From the NCBI GenBank assembly GCA_964649195.1, contig CAZYPK010000044.1:1-31862 (forward strand): a DNA stretch of 31,862 bases. Direction: 5' to 3'. The notes under the pieces were generated by a model. That model did no database searches. It was not told where the DNA came from and saw only the letters and a program-made list of their open reading frames with translations. This DNA comes from JTS-RE9 sp964649195 (lineage in GTDB: Bacteria; Planctomycetota; Phycisphaerae; Phycisphaerales; Phycisphaeraceae). Positions 1 to 7,843 of this stretch are shown here, one piece after another (positions within the stretch are counted from its first letter, which is position 1; the number at the start of each line of letters is the position of its first letter). Both the position numbers and the translations under genes were made by a program.

Positions 1-33
1 GCGAAGCCCCGGCAAGGGGAGCCGGGGCTTCGC
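1..33. repeat. GC-rich hairpin at window edge
   Basis: A perfect 13-bp stem (GCGAAGCCCCGGC at 1-13, its complement at 21-33) encloses a 7-base loop. It lies about 60 bases past the stop codon of the minus-strand EEP gene, so it could act as that gene's terminator. The T-run that would show this would fall outside the window. The core AGCCCCGGC also occurs in the perfect inverted repeat at 17010-17083, so a dispersed palindrome is equally possible. Confidence 0.6.
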
Positions 34-93
34 AGAGCCTCAGCCCCAGCCACCCAAAACTTCTCACCAAAAGATGGGCATGCGCGTCACGAT

Positions 94-1011
94 TCATTTC
101 GCCTTGATCACCGCGGTGACCGGAAAATGATCCGAAGGCCAGCGGCCGTTTTTATGCGTGCGGTCGATGGCGGCATCGGTCACGGTCCACTGCCGCGAGA
201 CGGCAACCCAGTCGATGCGTGCCTTGCCGGGGGAACCGGGGGAACCGGGGGTGGGTCGGGGGGCGGGGCCGAAGCTGTTGAAGGAGCCTTCATCATCGCC
301 GCGCTGAGGCTTGAAGACGCGCAGCGTGTCGAGCACCGGTGAAGCCTTGCCATCATGCTCGGCGAAGAGCGCCTTGTAAGGTTCGCTGCCTTCATCGGCG
401 TTGAAGTCACCGGTGAGAACGACGCGGGCCTCGGCGCCCAAAGCGGCGATGTGCCGGCGAATGAGCTTCGCGGATTCAAGACGGGCCTTGGAGCCGCGAT
501 GATCGAAGTGGGTGTTGTAGAAATAAACCGGCGGCGCATCCTTCACCTTCAAATCGCGCAGCTTGATCCACGTGCAGATGCGAGGCAGCGAGGTGTCCCA
601 CCCTTTGCTCGCGATCGCGTCCGGCGTTTCGCTGAGCCAGAATGTTGCGCCTTCGAGTTTTTCGAAACGATCCTTGCGATAGAGCACCGTGGTCATCTCG
701 CCCTTGTCCTTGCCATCTTCGCGCGACACGCCGAAGGCTTCGTAGCCTTCCATGTTCTTGAGGAGGTAATCGCGCTGGAAAGCGAGCGTTTCCTGCGTGC
801 CCAGCAGGTCGGGGTTGAACGCCTTGATGGTTTCGACGAGCAGTTCCTTGCGTTTGTCCCAGTGGTTGTCGCCGTCGTTGGCGGTGCCGTAGCGGAGATT
901 GAAGGACATGACGCGGAGAGCGGGGGCGGCATCGGGCTGCGCGGAAACCCGGGGTGTGTGGATCAGCATGAATGAAACGACGAGGGTGATGAACGGGAAA
1001 TACATTTTCAT
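94..1011 (-). CDS. Exported endonuclease/exonuclease/phosphatase family protein
   Basis: A 305-residue protein of the EEP (DNase I-like/exonuclease III-like) fold, a metal-dependent phosphodiesterase or phosphatase family. Family motifs are visible in order: NLRYG (about 38-42), QE (73-74), NTHFDH (166-171), TGDFN (200-204), RIDW and a terminal SDHFP (from 293). These carry the metal ligands and the catalytic His and Asp. The first 24 residues form a signal peptide with a hydrophobic core and a likely cut after VSA, so it probably acts outside the cytoplasm. The start at 1011 is chosen because AGGAG lies 7 bases upstream; an in-frame upstream extension would run back into a large palindrome. 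A PGSPGSPG loop before RIDW is encoded by a 9-base tandem repeat (227-255). The substrate cannot be told from sequence. It lies downstream of the DJ-1 gene, separated by a palindrome. Confidence 0.9.
   Translation of the reverse strand: MKMYFPFITLVVSFMLIHTPRVSAQPDAAPALRVMSFNLRYGTANDGDNHWDKRKELLVETIKAFNPDLLGTQETLAFQRDYLLKNMEGYEAFGVSREDGKDKGEMTTVLYRKDRFEKLEGATFWLSETPDAIASKGWDTSLPRICTWIKLRDLKVKDAPPVYFYNTHFDHRGSKARLESAKLIRRHIAALGAEARVVLTGDFNADEGSEPYKALFAEHDGKASPVLDTLRVFKPQRGDDEGSFNSFGPAPRPTPGSPGSPGKARIDWVAVSRQWTVTDAAIDRTHKNGRWPSDHFPVTAVIKAK
227..255. repeat. 9-bp tandem repeat inside the EEP gene
   Basis: Three copies of CCGGGGGAA/TG in tandem. On the minus strand they encode a Pro-Gly-Ser loop between the conserved SFG and RIDW segments of the EEP domain. 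The 9-base period keeps the frame. A related G-rich repeat occurs at 1732-1766 with period 10 in non-coding DNA, and a period-9 repeat lies in dnaG at 9305-9346. Confidence 0.8.
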
Positions 1012-1023
1012 TGGAAGGCTCCT

Positions 1024-1110
1024 GCAAGCCCGATGGCGAGTCCGCGAGCCGTCGGGGGACGGACAATCATGGGATATCCCGACGGCTCGCGGACTCGCCA
1101 TCGGGTTTGC
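1024..1110. repeat. Long dispersed palindrome, copy 1
   Basis: Two 33-base arms (1024-1056 and 1078-1110) are complementary at 32 of 33 positions around a 21-base loop. The arm core reads CCCGATGGCGAG...GAGCCGTCGGG. A second, diverged copy lies at 20849-20944. It sits between the DJ-1 and EEP genes (both minus), so any shared transcript would carry a very stable hairpin just before the EEP ribosome binding site. There is no T-run. A MITE/REP-like element is the simplest reading. Confidence 0.85.
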
Positions 1111-1123
1111 ATGTTCAACGTTT

Positions 1124-1663
1124 TCATGAGTTGCCGCTCTGCGCCGTCAACACCTGAATCATCCCCTTGCAGAACGCCGGCAGATCGCCCGGCCTTCGGC
1201 TGCTGACATGATGGCGGTCGATCATCACTTCCTGATCGACCCACACCGCACCCGCGTTGGTCAGATCATCCTTGATCGCCGACGTGCCGGTGTATTTGTA
1301 GCCGCGCACGACTTTGGCGCTGATGTCGATCCACGGACCGTGGCAGATCGAGGCGATGAGCTTTTTCGATTTCTCGAAGTCGGCCACGAGCTGAAGCACC
1401 TTCGCATCGCGGCGAAGTTTGTCAGGCATCCAGCCGCCGGGGATGAGCACGCCATGAAAGTCGGCTTCCTCCATGCTGGCGATGTCGGCATCGCTGACGC
1501 AGGGGTAGCCGTTCTTGCCGATGTATTTTCTGTTCGCTTCAAGGCCGGCGACGGTGACATGAGCGCCGGCCTCCTCCATGCGAAGTTTCGGATACCAGAG
1601 TTCGAGGTCTTCGTAATCATCGCCGACGAAAGCGAGAATGCGCGTGCCTGCGAGGTCGGACAT
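1124..1663 (-). CDS. DJ-1/PfpI family protein (class I glutamine amidotransferase-like)
   Basis: A 179-residue cytoplasmic protein spanning a whole DJ-1/PfpI domain. The nucleophile elbow ASICHGP places Cys at about 107 followed by His108, and an acidic residue in the DDYEDLEL segment (near 18) matches the conserved Glu of the family. GVLIPGGW (about 71-78) is the usual glycine-rich strand-loop. Members act as intracellular proteases, glyoxalases/deglycases or chaperones; which activity applies here cannot be decided. The start at 1663 has AGGAG 8 bases upstream, in almost the same context (AGGAGCCTTCC) as the EEP gene downstream, which suggests shared ancestry of the leaders or coordinated expression. 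It faces the plus-strand Uma2 gene across a short divergent promoter region. Confidence 0.92.
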   Translation of the reverse strand: MSDLAGTRILAFVGDDYEDLELWYPKLRMEEAGAHVTVAGLEANRKYIGKNGYPCVSDADIASMEEADFHGVLIPGGWMPDKLRRDAKVLQLVADFEKSKKLIASICHGPWIDISAKVVRGYKYTGTSAIKDDLTNAGAVWVDQEVMIDRHHVSSRRPGDLPAFCKGMIQVLTAQSGNS

Positions 1664-1708
1664 GGGAAGGCTCCTGGGATGGCGGGATCGAACGTGTTTT
1701 CCGCAGGC

Positions 1709-1714
1709 TATAAT
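1709..1714 (+). promoter_or_regulatory. Candidate -10 element (TATAAT) for the Uma2 gene
   Basis: A perfect TATAAT lies in the divergent region between the DJ-1 and Uma2 genes, about 70 bases before the Uma2 start. No good -35 hexamer lies 16-18 bases upstream. The complementary strand offers TATTAT for the DJ-1 gene at nearly the same place. Confidence 0.4.
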
Positions 1715-1731
1715 AGCGAATGCGGGGATGG

Positions 1732-1766
1732 GAGAATCCGGGGGAATCCGGGGGAATCCGGGGGTG
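1732..1766. repeat. 10-bp G-rich tandem repeat in Uma2 leader
   Basis: Three consecutive units of CCGGGGGAAT (last one diverged) lie between the -10 candidate and the ribosome binding site of the Uma2 gene. The unit resembles the 9-base repeat inside the EEP gene with one base added, so the coding copy keeps the reading frame while this non-coding copy does not. Confidence 0.75.
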
Positions 1767-1782
1767 GAATGAGGAGCCGCAC

Positions 1783-2397
1783 ATGAGCGCCATGACGACA
1801 CGGACAAAAGCCGCGGTGAACGAGGAGTGGATTCCGCCGCGGCAGGGTGAATGGACGATCGCGGACTACATGCGGCTGGAGAATCCGCCGGGGTATTCAT
1901 ATGAACTTGTCAAAGGGGTTTTGCACATGTCGCCATCGCCGAGTCTCTCCCACCAGCGAGCCTTGATGGAACTTGCCACGCGGATGTTCAGTCACGTGAG
2001 AAAGAACAAACTGGGGGAAGTGATCGTGGCGCCGATGGATGTCGAGATTGATGTCGGAGAAACCCAGACCATCGTCGAGCCTGACATTATTTTCGTGAGC
2101 AATGCCCGCAGGGAGATTCTGACCCACAAACACTTGCGAGGCGCCCCCGATCTGCTCGTGGAGATACTTTCGCCCGGCAGCGAGGCGCGGGATCGCAACG
2201 CCAAGCTCACCCTTTATATGACAAGCGGCGTGCGGGAGTATTGGATCGTCGATCCCCACAAGCGCACCATCGAGATATGGGTGATGCGTGAAATGGGTCA
2301 CGTCAGAAAGGGCGAATGGATTCCCGGCCAGGCGGCGCATTCGGAGGTTTTGGAAGGATTCACGGCAAGCGTGGAGGAGATTTGCGCGGCACCGTGA
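1783..2397 (+). CDS. Uma2 family (DUF820) PD-(D/E)XK nuclease-fold protein
   Basis: A 204-residue Uma2/DUF820 protein, a family very abundant in cyanobacteria and planctomycetes with a restriction-endonuclease-like fold. The catalytic-type segments are VEPDIIFV (Asp) and LLVEILSPGSEARDRNAKL (Glu, with a downstream Lys), followed by the family signature YxxxGVREYWIVDP. The N-terminal segment contains the usual DYMRL...YELVKGVLHMSPSPS. The start at 1783 has GAGGAG 6-7 bases upstream; an in-frame upstream start would require translating the G-rich repeat. It appears monocistronic. The biological role of Uma2 proteins is not known; a mobile-element or DNA-repair function is only a guess. Confidence 0.92.
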   Translation: MSAMTTRTKAAVNEEWIPPRQGEWTIADYMRLENPPGYSYELVKGVLHMSPSPSLSHQRALMELATRMFSHVRKNKLGEVIVAPMDVEIDVGETQTIVEPDIIFVSNARREILTHKHLRGAPDLLVEILSPGSEARDRNAKLTLYMTSGVREYWIVDPHKRTIEIWVMREMGHVRKGEWIPGQAAHSEVLEGFTASVEEICAAP

Positions 2398-2494
2398 TGA
2401 TCGTGCACGGGCGGCTTGATGATGAGCGTCCTTCCCGATTGAAAGCGAATCTTCCATGCGGAAGCCCCGATCATTGGCAGGCGAGCCGATGGTT

Positions 2495-2517
2495 TGAAAA
2501 TATGGCAAATGTTTTCA
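2495..2517. promoter_or_regulatory. Operator-like imperfect palindrome
   Basis: TGAAAA and TTTTCA flank a partly symmetric centre (AT...AT), giving a 23-base dyad in the 226-base gap between the Uma2 gene and the metallopeptidase gene. A TACAAT hexamer at 2565-2570 could be the -10 for the downstream gene, but no matching -35 is seen. The dyad is the size of a dimeric repressor site; the regulator is unknown. Confidence 0.3.
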
Positions 2518-2623
2518 CCCTGTTGACACACCCCCGCCGGCAAGTCGTGCCGCGGATGGGAGCATACAATGGTGCAGCCGCGCCGCTTTTGATCCCCGAT
2601 GCCTGCTCCGTTTCGAGTTCGTG

Positions 2624-3709
2624 ATGCCCCGCAAACCTGTCCGCACCGCTGTCCGAAAAAAGAGGCGCGGTTTTGTCACGCGCCTCCGTCGTGCAGCCCA
2701 ACCCTTCTGGGCTGATTACGAAGAGGAAGACCTGCTCGACCTGCGGTTGTGCGATCTCGATCTGAAGCTCGAAGGCACGGTGATCATGGATCGCATCGAT
2801 CGGCTCTATGCCGAACTGGAGCAGCGGCAACTGGCGATCAAGCCGCATGTGTGGATATCCACCGAGTGGTTCAGTCCTGACGGCGTACCGGGGATTGCGG
2901 TGCCGTTTTTTCTTCTGCATGAACGCCTGACGCGGATGGAGGAGAAGCTCATGCTCCGGGCCGAGGGTTCCGCCGAGCGCGAGTGCATGCGCATCCTGCG
3001 CCATGAGGCGGGCCATGTGATCTGCAGCGCGTACCGCCTGCACTTCAAGCCGACATGGCGAAAAGTCTTCGGCAAATTCACGCAGCGCTATCCGCGCTCC
3101 TACATCCCCAAGCCCAAGAGCCGCCGCTTCGTGCAGCATCTGGACTGGTTCTATGCACAGGCCCATCCCGCCGAGGATTTCGCCGAGACCTTTGCCGTCT
3201 GGCTCACGCCCGGCGGTCGCTGGAGGCAGCAATACGTCGGCTGGCCCGCGCTGAAGAAACTTGAATTTGTCGATGAATTGATGGGCGAGATTGCCGGCCA
3301 GGCGCCGGTGGTCCGTAATCGTTCGCATATCGAGCCGATACGCGACATGCGCATCACGCTGCGCGACTATTATCGGAAGAAGCAGCAGACTTATGAGAAC
3401 GACTGGCCGGACTTCTACGATCGTGATCTGCTGCGCATCTTCTCGGATGATCCCCGGTTTGCCGATAATGAAACGGCGGCTGCGTTCCTTCGCTCCAGCC
3501 GCCGCGACATCCGCACGACCGTCGCGGGCTGGACCGGCGCCCATCCTTACACGATCGATCACGTCGTCCGCGACATGATCAACCGCAGCAAGGAACTGAA
3601 GCTCCGCACCATGCTGCCCAAGCGTTTCACCAAACTTCAGGCCATGCTCATGATCACCGTGCAGACCATGAAGTTCCTCCAGGGCGGCGGCCAGCAGATC
3701 GTCATGTGA
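2624..3709 (+). CDS. Putative zinc-dependent metallopeptidase (HExxH)
   Basis: A 361-residue protein with a zincin-type HEAGH motif (residues 127-131) and a likely third zinc ligand, Glu188, in EDFAETFAVW. It resembles the 'putative zinc-binding metallopeptidase' group found in bacterial operons of unknown role. There is no signal peptide, so it should be cytoplasmic. The N-terminus is strongly basic (RKKRRGFVTRLRR). ATG at 2624 was preferred; a GTG codon directly before it (2621) is in frame and would add one residue. The gene lies 329 bases before an ATP-grasp ligase on the same strand, separated by a heptamer repeat element. A peptide-ligating plus peptide-cleaving pair is a reasonable inference, but substrate and reaction are unknown. 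Confidence 0.8.
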   Translation: MPRKPVRTAVRKKRRGFVTRLRRAAQPFWADYEEEDLLDLRLCDLDLKLEGTVIMDRIDRLYAELEQRQLAIKPHVWISTEWFSPDGVPGIAVPFFLLHERLTRMEEKLMLRAEGSAERECMRILRHEAGHVICSAYRLHFKPTWRKVFGKFTQRYPRSYIPKPKSRRFVQHLDWFYAQAHPAEDFAETFAVWLTPGGRWRQQYVGWPALKKLEFVDELMGEIAGQAPVVRNRSHIEPIRDMRITLRDYYRKKQQTYENDWPDFYDRDLLRIFSDDPRFADNETAAAFLRSSRRDIRTTVAGWTGAHPYTIDHVVRDMINRSKELKLRTMLPKRFTKLQAMLMITVQTMKFLQGGGQQIVM

Positions 3710-3711
3710 GG

Positions 3712-3815
3712 GAAAGGAACAGGAAACAGGAGACAGGGAACAGGAGACAGGAAACAAAAGCCGCTTGCGGCTTCGCTCCGATTCTCGTCCCCCGTCCCCT
3801 GTTTTCCGTCCCCCG
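3712..3815. repeat. Heptamer inverted element (ACAGGGG type) with module 2
   Basis: The left arm (3712-3756) is a run of 7-base units like ACAGGAG/ACAGGGA. The right arm (3787-3815) holds units such as GTCCCCC and GTCCCCT on the opposite strand sense. Between them is GCCGCTTGCGGCTTCGC (3760-3776), which recurs in inverted orientation in the elements at 27612 and 28706. The element lies between the metallopeptidase and ATP-grasp genes. Confidence 0.8.
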
Positions 3816-4038
3816 AGGCTGCACCGTGACCACAACACTCCTCAAGCCGAATCGTTCGTCCGTTCGCACCGCCCGGCTGCGCCCCGATGCGCTGCTCAAC
3901 GAGCCGGGGCGAACGCGAAAGCCTCGCGCCGATTTGCCGCGATCGCGCCGCCGCATCGAGCCGGTCTTCGAAGCCCCGTCGCTCGTGCGATCGCGCTTCA
4001 TCCCCGGCCTGTCGCCGCCAACCCCAAGGGACGAAAGT

Positions 4039-5070
4039 ATGAGACCGCTGCGCATCATCGTCCTTATGCACGAAGACCTGATCCCGCCCGATTCGCTCGA
4101 AGGGCGGACGGAAAAGGAGATCGCCGACTGGAAGACCGAGTTCGATGTCGTGCAGACGCTGCGTCATCTGGGGCATGAAGTCCACTGCGTCGGCGTGCGC
4201 TCGAACCTTGATGTCATTCGGCAGGCGATCGAAACATACAAGCCGCACATCGCCTTCAACGTGCTCGAGGAGTTTCATGGCGTCTCCGTTTACGACCAGG
4301 CGGTCGTTTCATTCCTCGAACTTCTCAGGCAACCCTACACCGGCTGCAACCCGCGCGGCCTGATGCTCGCGCATGACAAGGCGCTCTCGAAAAAAATCCT
4401 TTCGTATCACCGCATCCCCACGCCTCGTTTTCATGTCTTCCCCAACGGCCGCAAAATGTCGCGCCGAAGGAAGTATGAATATCCGCTGCTGGTGAAGTCG
4501 CTCACCGAAGAAGCCTCGGCGGGCATCTCACACGCCTCGATCGTCACCAGCGATGACAAGCTCGCCGAGCGCGTCGAGTTCATCCATCGCACCCTGGGCA
4601 CCGATGCGATTGCCGAGCGCTACATCGAAGGCCGCGAGCTTTACGTGGGCATCATGGGCAACCAGCAACTGCGAACGTTTCCGATATGGGAATTGACCTT
4701 TGAAAATCTTCCAGAGGATTCACCCAACATCGCCACGGCAAAAGTGAAATGGGATGAAGCCTATCAGCGCAAAGTCGGCCTCAAGACCGGCCTCGTGCAG
4801 GACCTGGACCCCGCGACGGTGACCCGCATCAACAAGCTCTGCCGCCGCGCTTATCGCCAACTCAACCTCACCGGCTACGCCCGCATGGACCTGCGCTTAA
4901 GCCCCGACGGCACGCCCTATCTGATCGAAGCCAACCCCAACCCGAATCTGTCCTATGGCGAAGACTTCGCCGAGTCGGCCCATCACGCGGGCATCGAATA
5001 CGACGACCTGATCCAGCGCATCCTGAACCTGGGCCTGCGCTACCGCGCCGCCTGGCGGTTGACGGGATGA
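4039..5070 (+). CDS. ATP-grasp ligase, D-alanine-D-alanine ligase-like
   Basis: A 343-residue ATP-grasp enzyme, which would join a carboxylate to an amine through an acyl-phosphate. Visible family features are a Rossmann-like N-terminus (RIIVLMHEDLIPP), LAHDKALSKKIL (start of the ATP-grasp fold), the flexible EASAGIS loop, YIEGRELYVGI, and the metal-binding end YARMDLRLS...LIEANPNPNL. A canonical Ddl is encoded separately at 27713, so this is probably not the cell-wall enzyme. ATG 4039 has AAGGGA about 10 bases upstream. The open frame continues upstream to a GTG at 3826 with coding-like codons, which would add 71 basic, disordered residues, so the start is uncertain. It neighbours a zinc peptidase gene; the pair may make or process a small peptide-like product (inference). 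Confidence 0.85.
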   Translation: MRPLRIIVLMHEDLIPPDSLEGRTEKEIADWKTEFDVVQTLRHLGHEVHCVGVRSNLDVIRQAIETYKPHIAFNVLEEFHGVSVYDQAVVSFLELLRQPYTGCNPRGLMLAHDKALSKKILSYHRIPTPRFHVFPNGRKMSRRRKYEYPLLVKSLTEEASAGISHASIVTSDDKLAERVEFIHRTLGTDAIAERYIEGRELYVGIMGNQQLRTFPIWELTFENLPEDSPNIATAKVKWDEAYQRKVGLKTGLVQDLDPATVTRINKLCRRAYRQLNLTGYARMDLRLSPDGTPYLIEANPNPNLSYGEDFAESAHHAGIEYDDLIQRILNLGLRYRAAWRLTG

Positions 5071-5445
5071 AGCGGTGATCCATTGAGCCGCGACGTAACA
5101 CGTCGCGGACGTGAGCGACAAGAATGGAGTGACCATCGCGCAGCGGATCACGGGATGCGAAAACGACCGGGCACCGATCGAGGCTGAAAGAAAAAGGTGC
5201 ATTCGGCCACCTCTTCAGGCTGTTCGCGTCCGCGACTCGTTGAGTCGCGGCTCTGATGAACCTGGGGTTCATGTGATTTCGGTTAGAGGATGTTTCGGCG
5301 CATCGAACCGACACCGGAGTATGATAATGTCCCCGCGCCGGGTCGGACGCTCAGGTGGAATACACGAAAATGGGTGCGCCCATCTTTTGTGGCAGCGCAA
5401 AGCCCCCCGCCCCCGGATATCCCAGCCAGCATTGACCGCATTGCC
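5071..5445. other. Intergenic region before ppk
   Basis: 375 bases without a gene. It holds composite hairpin element copy 1 (5087-5252), then a perfect 7-bp palindrome with a 3-base loop (ATGAACC TGG GGTTCAT, 5256-5272). An A/T-rich TATGATAAT (5320-5328) could include the ppk -10 element, though no convincing -35 was found. Confidence 0.6.
5087..5252. repeat. Composite hairpin-ended element, copy 1
   Basis: The left hairpin (5087-5109, GCCGCGAC loop GTCGCGG) and the right hairpin (5229-5252) are in inverted orientation, and the inner flank of the right end contains CTTCAGGCTG. The same architecture recurs at 14072-14302 and 18231-18401. The interior between the hairpins is not conserved and encodes nothing recognisable. 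It resembles a non-autonomous element or a pair of REP sequences. Confidence 0.8.
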
Positions 5446-7665
5446 ATGAACGATACTTCCACCGCTTTCGTCCGTTCCGCCACGCCTGCCGCGCCTTCGG
5501 CAGGCGAGTTTCTCAACCGCGACATCTCCTGGCTGGAGTTCAACCGTCGCGTGCTGCACGAGGCGATCGATCCGCGCACGCCGCTCCTGGAGCGCGTCGG
5601 CTTCCTGGCGATCTTCGCCTCCAACCTCGACGAGTTTTTTCAGAAGCGGGTCGGCTCGATCAAGGGGCAGATCGATGCCGGGCTGTCGGTGATCACCCCC
5701 GACGGTCTTGGGCCGCGCGAACAGCTCGCGCAGATTCGCAGGTCCGTCAGCGATCTGCTCAAGAGTCAGCTCGACTGCTACACGAACATGGTGCGCCCGG
5801 CGCTGGCGGAGAACGCCATCCACCTGCTCAACTGGGATGAGCTGACCGATGAGGACCGCGCCTTCGCCCAGCAGTATTACCAGAGGAATCTCTTCCCGAT
5901 CCTCACGCCGCTGGCGGTCGATCCGGGGCATCCGTTTCCGTTCATCAGCAACCTGAGCATGTCGCTGGGCATCATGCTGCGTCATCCCAGCGAGCGCGGC
6001 GACGGGTTCGAATATGACGGCAACGGGCAGCGCTACGGCCGCGGCGATGTCGGCGGCATCCAGTTCGCCCGCGTCAAGGTGCCCCAGATGCTCCCGCAAT
6101 GGGTCCGGCTGGGAACGCAGGGCAAGAGCAACGGCGGCCCCCATCGCTTCGTCAAGCTGCGCGACCTGATCCGCCACAACCTGGACGACCTTTTCCCAGG
6201 CATGATCATCGAGGATGTCATGTCCTTCCGCGTCACCCGCAATGCCGAGGTGGAGCGCGATGAAGGCGAGGCGAATGACCTGCTCGAACTGATCGAACAG
6301 GAGCTGCGCGACCGCAAGTTTGCCGATGCGGTGCGGCTGGAGATCGGCGGCACCGCGCCCAATCCGCGCATGATCAACCTCATCCGCGACGAACTGAATC
6401 TTGACGACAACGATGTCTATCACATGCCCGACGTGCTCGACTACGGCGGTCTGTGGGCCATCGCCGATCTGCCGCTGCCCGCGCTGAAATATGAAGGCTG
6501 GACGCCGACGGTTTCACCGCGACTGGCCGACGGCGATGCGGACATGTTCAGCATCATCCGCTCGGGCGATGTGATGGTGCATCATCCTTATGAATCGTTC
6601 AACAGCAGCGTGGAACGTTTCATCCGGCTGGCGGCCCGCGATCCGAAGGTGATGGCGATCAAGCTGACGCTCTATCGCACCGGCGCCGATTCGCCGTTCA
6701 TCCCCGAACTGATCCGTGCCGCCGAGGCCGGCAAACAGGTCGTGGCGCTGGTGGAGCTCAAGGCCCGCTTCGATGAGGAACGGAACATCCGCGTGGCCCA
6801 GACGCTGGAAAAAGCGGGCGTGCACGTGGTCTATGGCATCGTCGGCCTCAAGACCCATACGAAGGTCGCGGCCATCGTGCGTCAGGAACACGACGGCATG
6901 CGGGTCTAAGCCCACATCGGCACCGGCAACTACAACCCCAAGACCGCCAGTCTCTACACGGACTTCGGCTTGTTCACCTGCAATCCCGCGATCACCAGCG
7001 AACTGATCGATCTGTTTATCTACCTGACGGGTCACAGCCGCAAGCGAGACTTCAACACGTTGCTCGTGGCCCCGATCAACATGCGCGATCGCTTCAACCA
7101 GATGATCGATCGCGAGATCGGCTTGTGCGAAGCATGGAAGCAGCGGGGCGGTGATGAAAGCGACTCCCAGAGGCCGCTGATCATCGCCAAGTTCAACAGT
7201 CTGGAAGACAAGAAAATCTGCGAGAAATTGTACGAAGCGAGCAAAGCCGGCGTGCGCATCAAGCTGATCGTGCGCGGTTTCTGCTGCCTGCGTCCGGGCG
7301 TGCCGGGCCTGAGCGACAACATCACGGTGCAGAGCGTGATCGGCCGGTTCCTCGAGCACAGCCGAATCTATTACTTCCACAACGCGGGCCATGCTGAGTA
7401 TTACATCGGCTCGGCTGACTGGATGTATCGCAACCTGAACAGTCGCGTGGAGTGCGTCACACCGATTTTCGAGCCGGCGTTGCAGAACAAGCTCAGGCAC
7501 ATTCTCGATGTGATGCTCGCGGACCAAAGGCAGGCGTGGGACATGCAGCCCGATGGCCGATACGTTCAGAGGCAGCCGACGGATGACAAGCCGGAGGTGG
7601 CGTTGGGCACCCACAAGGTGCTGATGGACGAAGCAAGGCGGGACATCCTGGGCGCGGTGCGGTGA
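5446..7665 (+). pseudogene. ppk: Polyphosphate kinase (PPK1), interrupted by an in-frame stop
   Basis: PPK1 polymerises the gamma-phosphate of ATP into polyphosphate. The frame runs 739 codons, the usual PPK1 length, from FLNRDISWLEFNRRVL near the N-terminus to the C-terminal YIGSADWMYRNLNSRVE, with the GLKTHTKV (HxK) motif between. Codon 488 (6907-6909) is TAA, exactly where the family has Tyr in RVYAHIGTGNYN. The frame is intact on both sides, so a single substitution (TAC or TAT to TAA) explains it. TAA is used as a normal terminator in sdhA here, so recoding is unlikely. The truncated product would lack the second catalytic half. The rest of the gene shows no decay, so the mutation is recent or is a sequence error. 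The start at 5446 lacks a clear ribosome binding site. Confidence 0.88.
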
Positions 7666-7680
7666 GGGGGTGAAAGCAGA

Positions 7681-7703
7681 GCCGCGACGTAACACGTCGC
7701 GGA
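7681..7703. repeat. Single hairpin of the composite element
   Basis: GCCGCGACGTAACACGTCGCGGA, given here as its stem GCCGCGAC/GTCGCGG with loop GTAACAC at 7681-7703, is identical to the left hairpin at 5087-5109. No inverted partner follows; instead the dnaG-proximal heptamer tract begins at 7744. It may act as an RNA hairpin after ppk. Confidence 0.8.
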
Positions 7704-7743
7704 CGCGCCCGGCCTCAAGGGTGGTGATTTGACGCGGTGGATC

Positions 7744-7829
7744 CTGTCTCCTGTTCCGCAGACGCGCAGCGAGGACGCTGCGGCTATGATGTCCCTTGTC
7801 CCCCGTTTTCCGTCCCCCGTCTCCTGCCT
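7744..7829. repeat. Heptamer tract with module 1 upstream of dnaG
   Basis: Units such as CTGTCTC, CTGTTCC, GTCCCTT, GTCCCCC and GTTTTCC (period 7) are interrupted by a 30-base GC-rich module (about 7757-7786) with core GCAGCGAGGACGCTGC. The same module occurs at 27633-27666 and, as an inverted pair, at 28739-28832. All heptamers here point the same way, so this copy is one-armed. Confidence 0.75.
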
Positions 7830-7831
7830 GC

Positions 7832-7837
7832 TACAAT
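7832..7837 (+). promoter_or_regulatory. Candidate -10 (TACAAT) directly before dnaG ATG
   Basis: TACAAT ends six bases before the dnaG ATG (7844), and no Shine-Dalgarno sequence lies between. If used, transcription would start at or next to the ATG and give a leaderless mRNA. The -35 region falls in the heptamer tract and has no good match, so this is tentative. Confidence 0.3.
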
Positions 7838-7843
7838 CGCCTC

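Noticed and set aside
2523..2528. TTGACA as -35 of the metallopeptidase gene
   Set aside because: The only -10-like hexamer (TACAAT, 2565) is 36 bases away; nothing suitable lies at 16-18 bases.
3826..4038. N-terminal extension of the ATP-grasp protein from GTG 3826
   Set aside because: Not fully excluded. The frame is open and codon use looks coding, but the family core begins at 4039 and the extension is basic and disordered, so it is recorded only as an alternative start.
6907..6909. TAA as a recoded sense codon
   Set aside because: sdhA ends with TAA at the normal family length, so TAA terminates in this genome.
6970..7665. C-terminal part of polyphosphate kinase as a separate gene
   Set aside because: It is in the same frame as the N-terminal part with continuous homology across the TAA, has only a TTG start without ribosome binding site, and lacks the first catalytic half.
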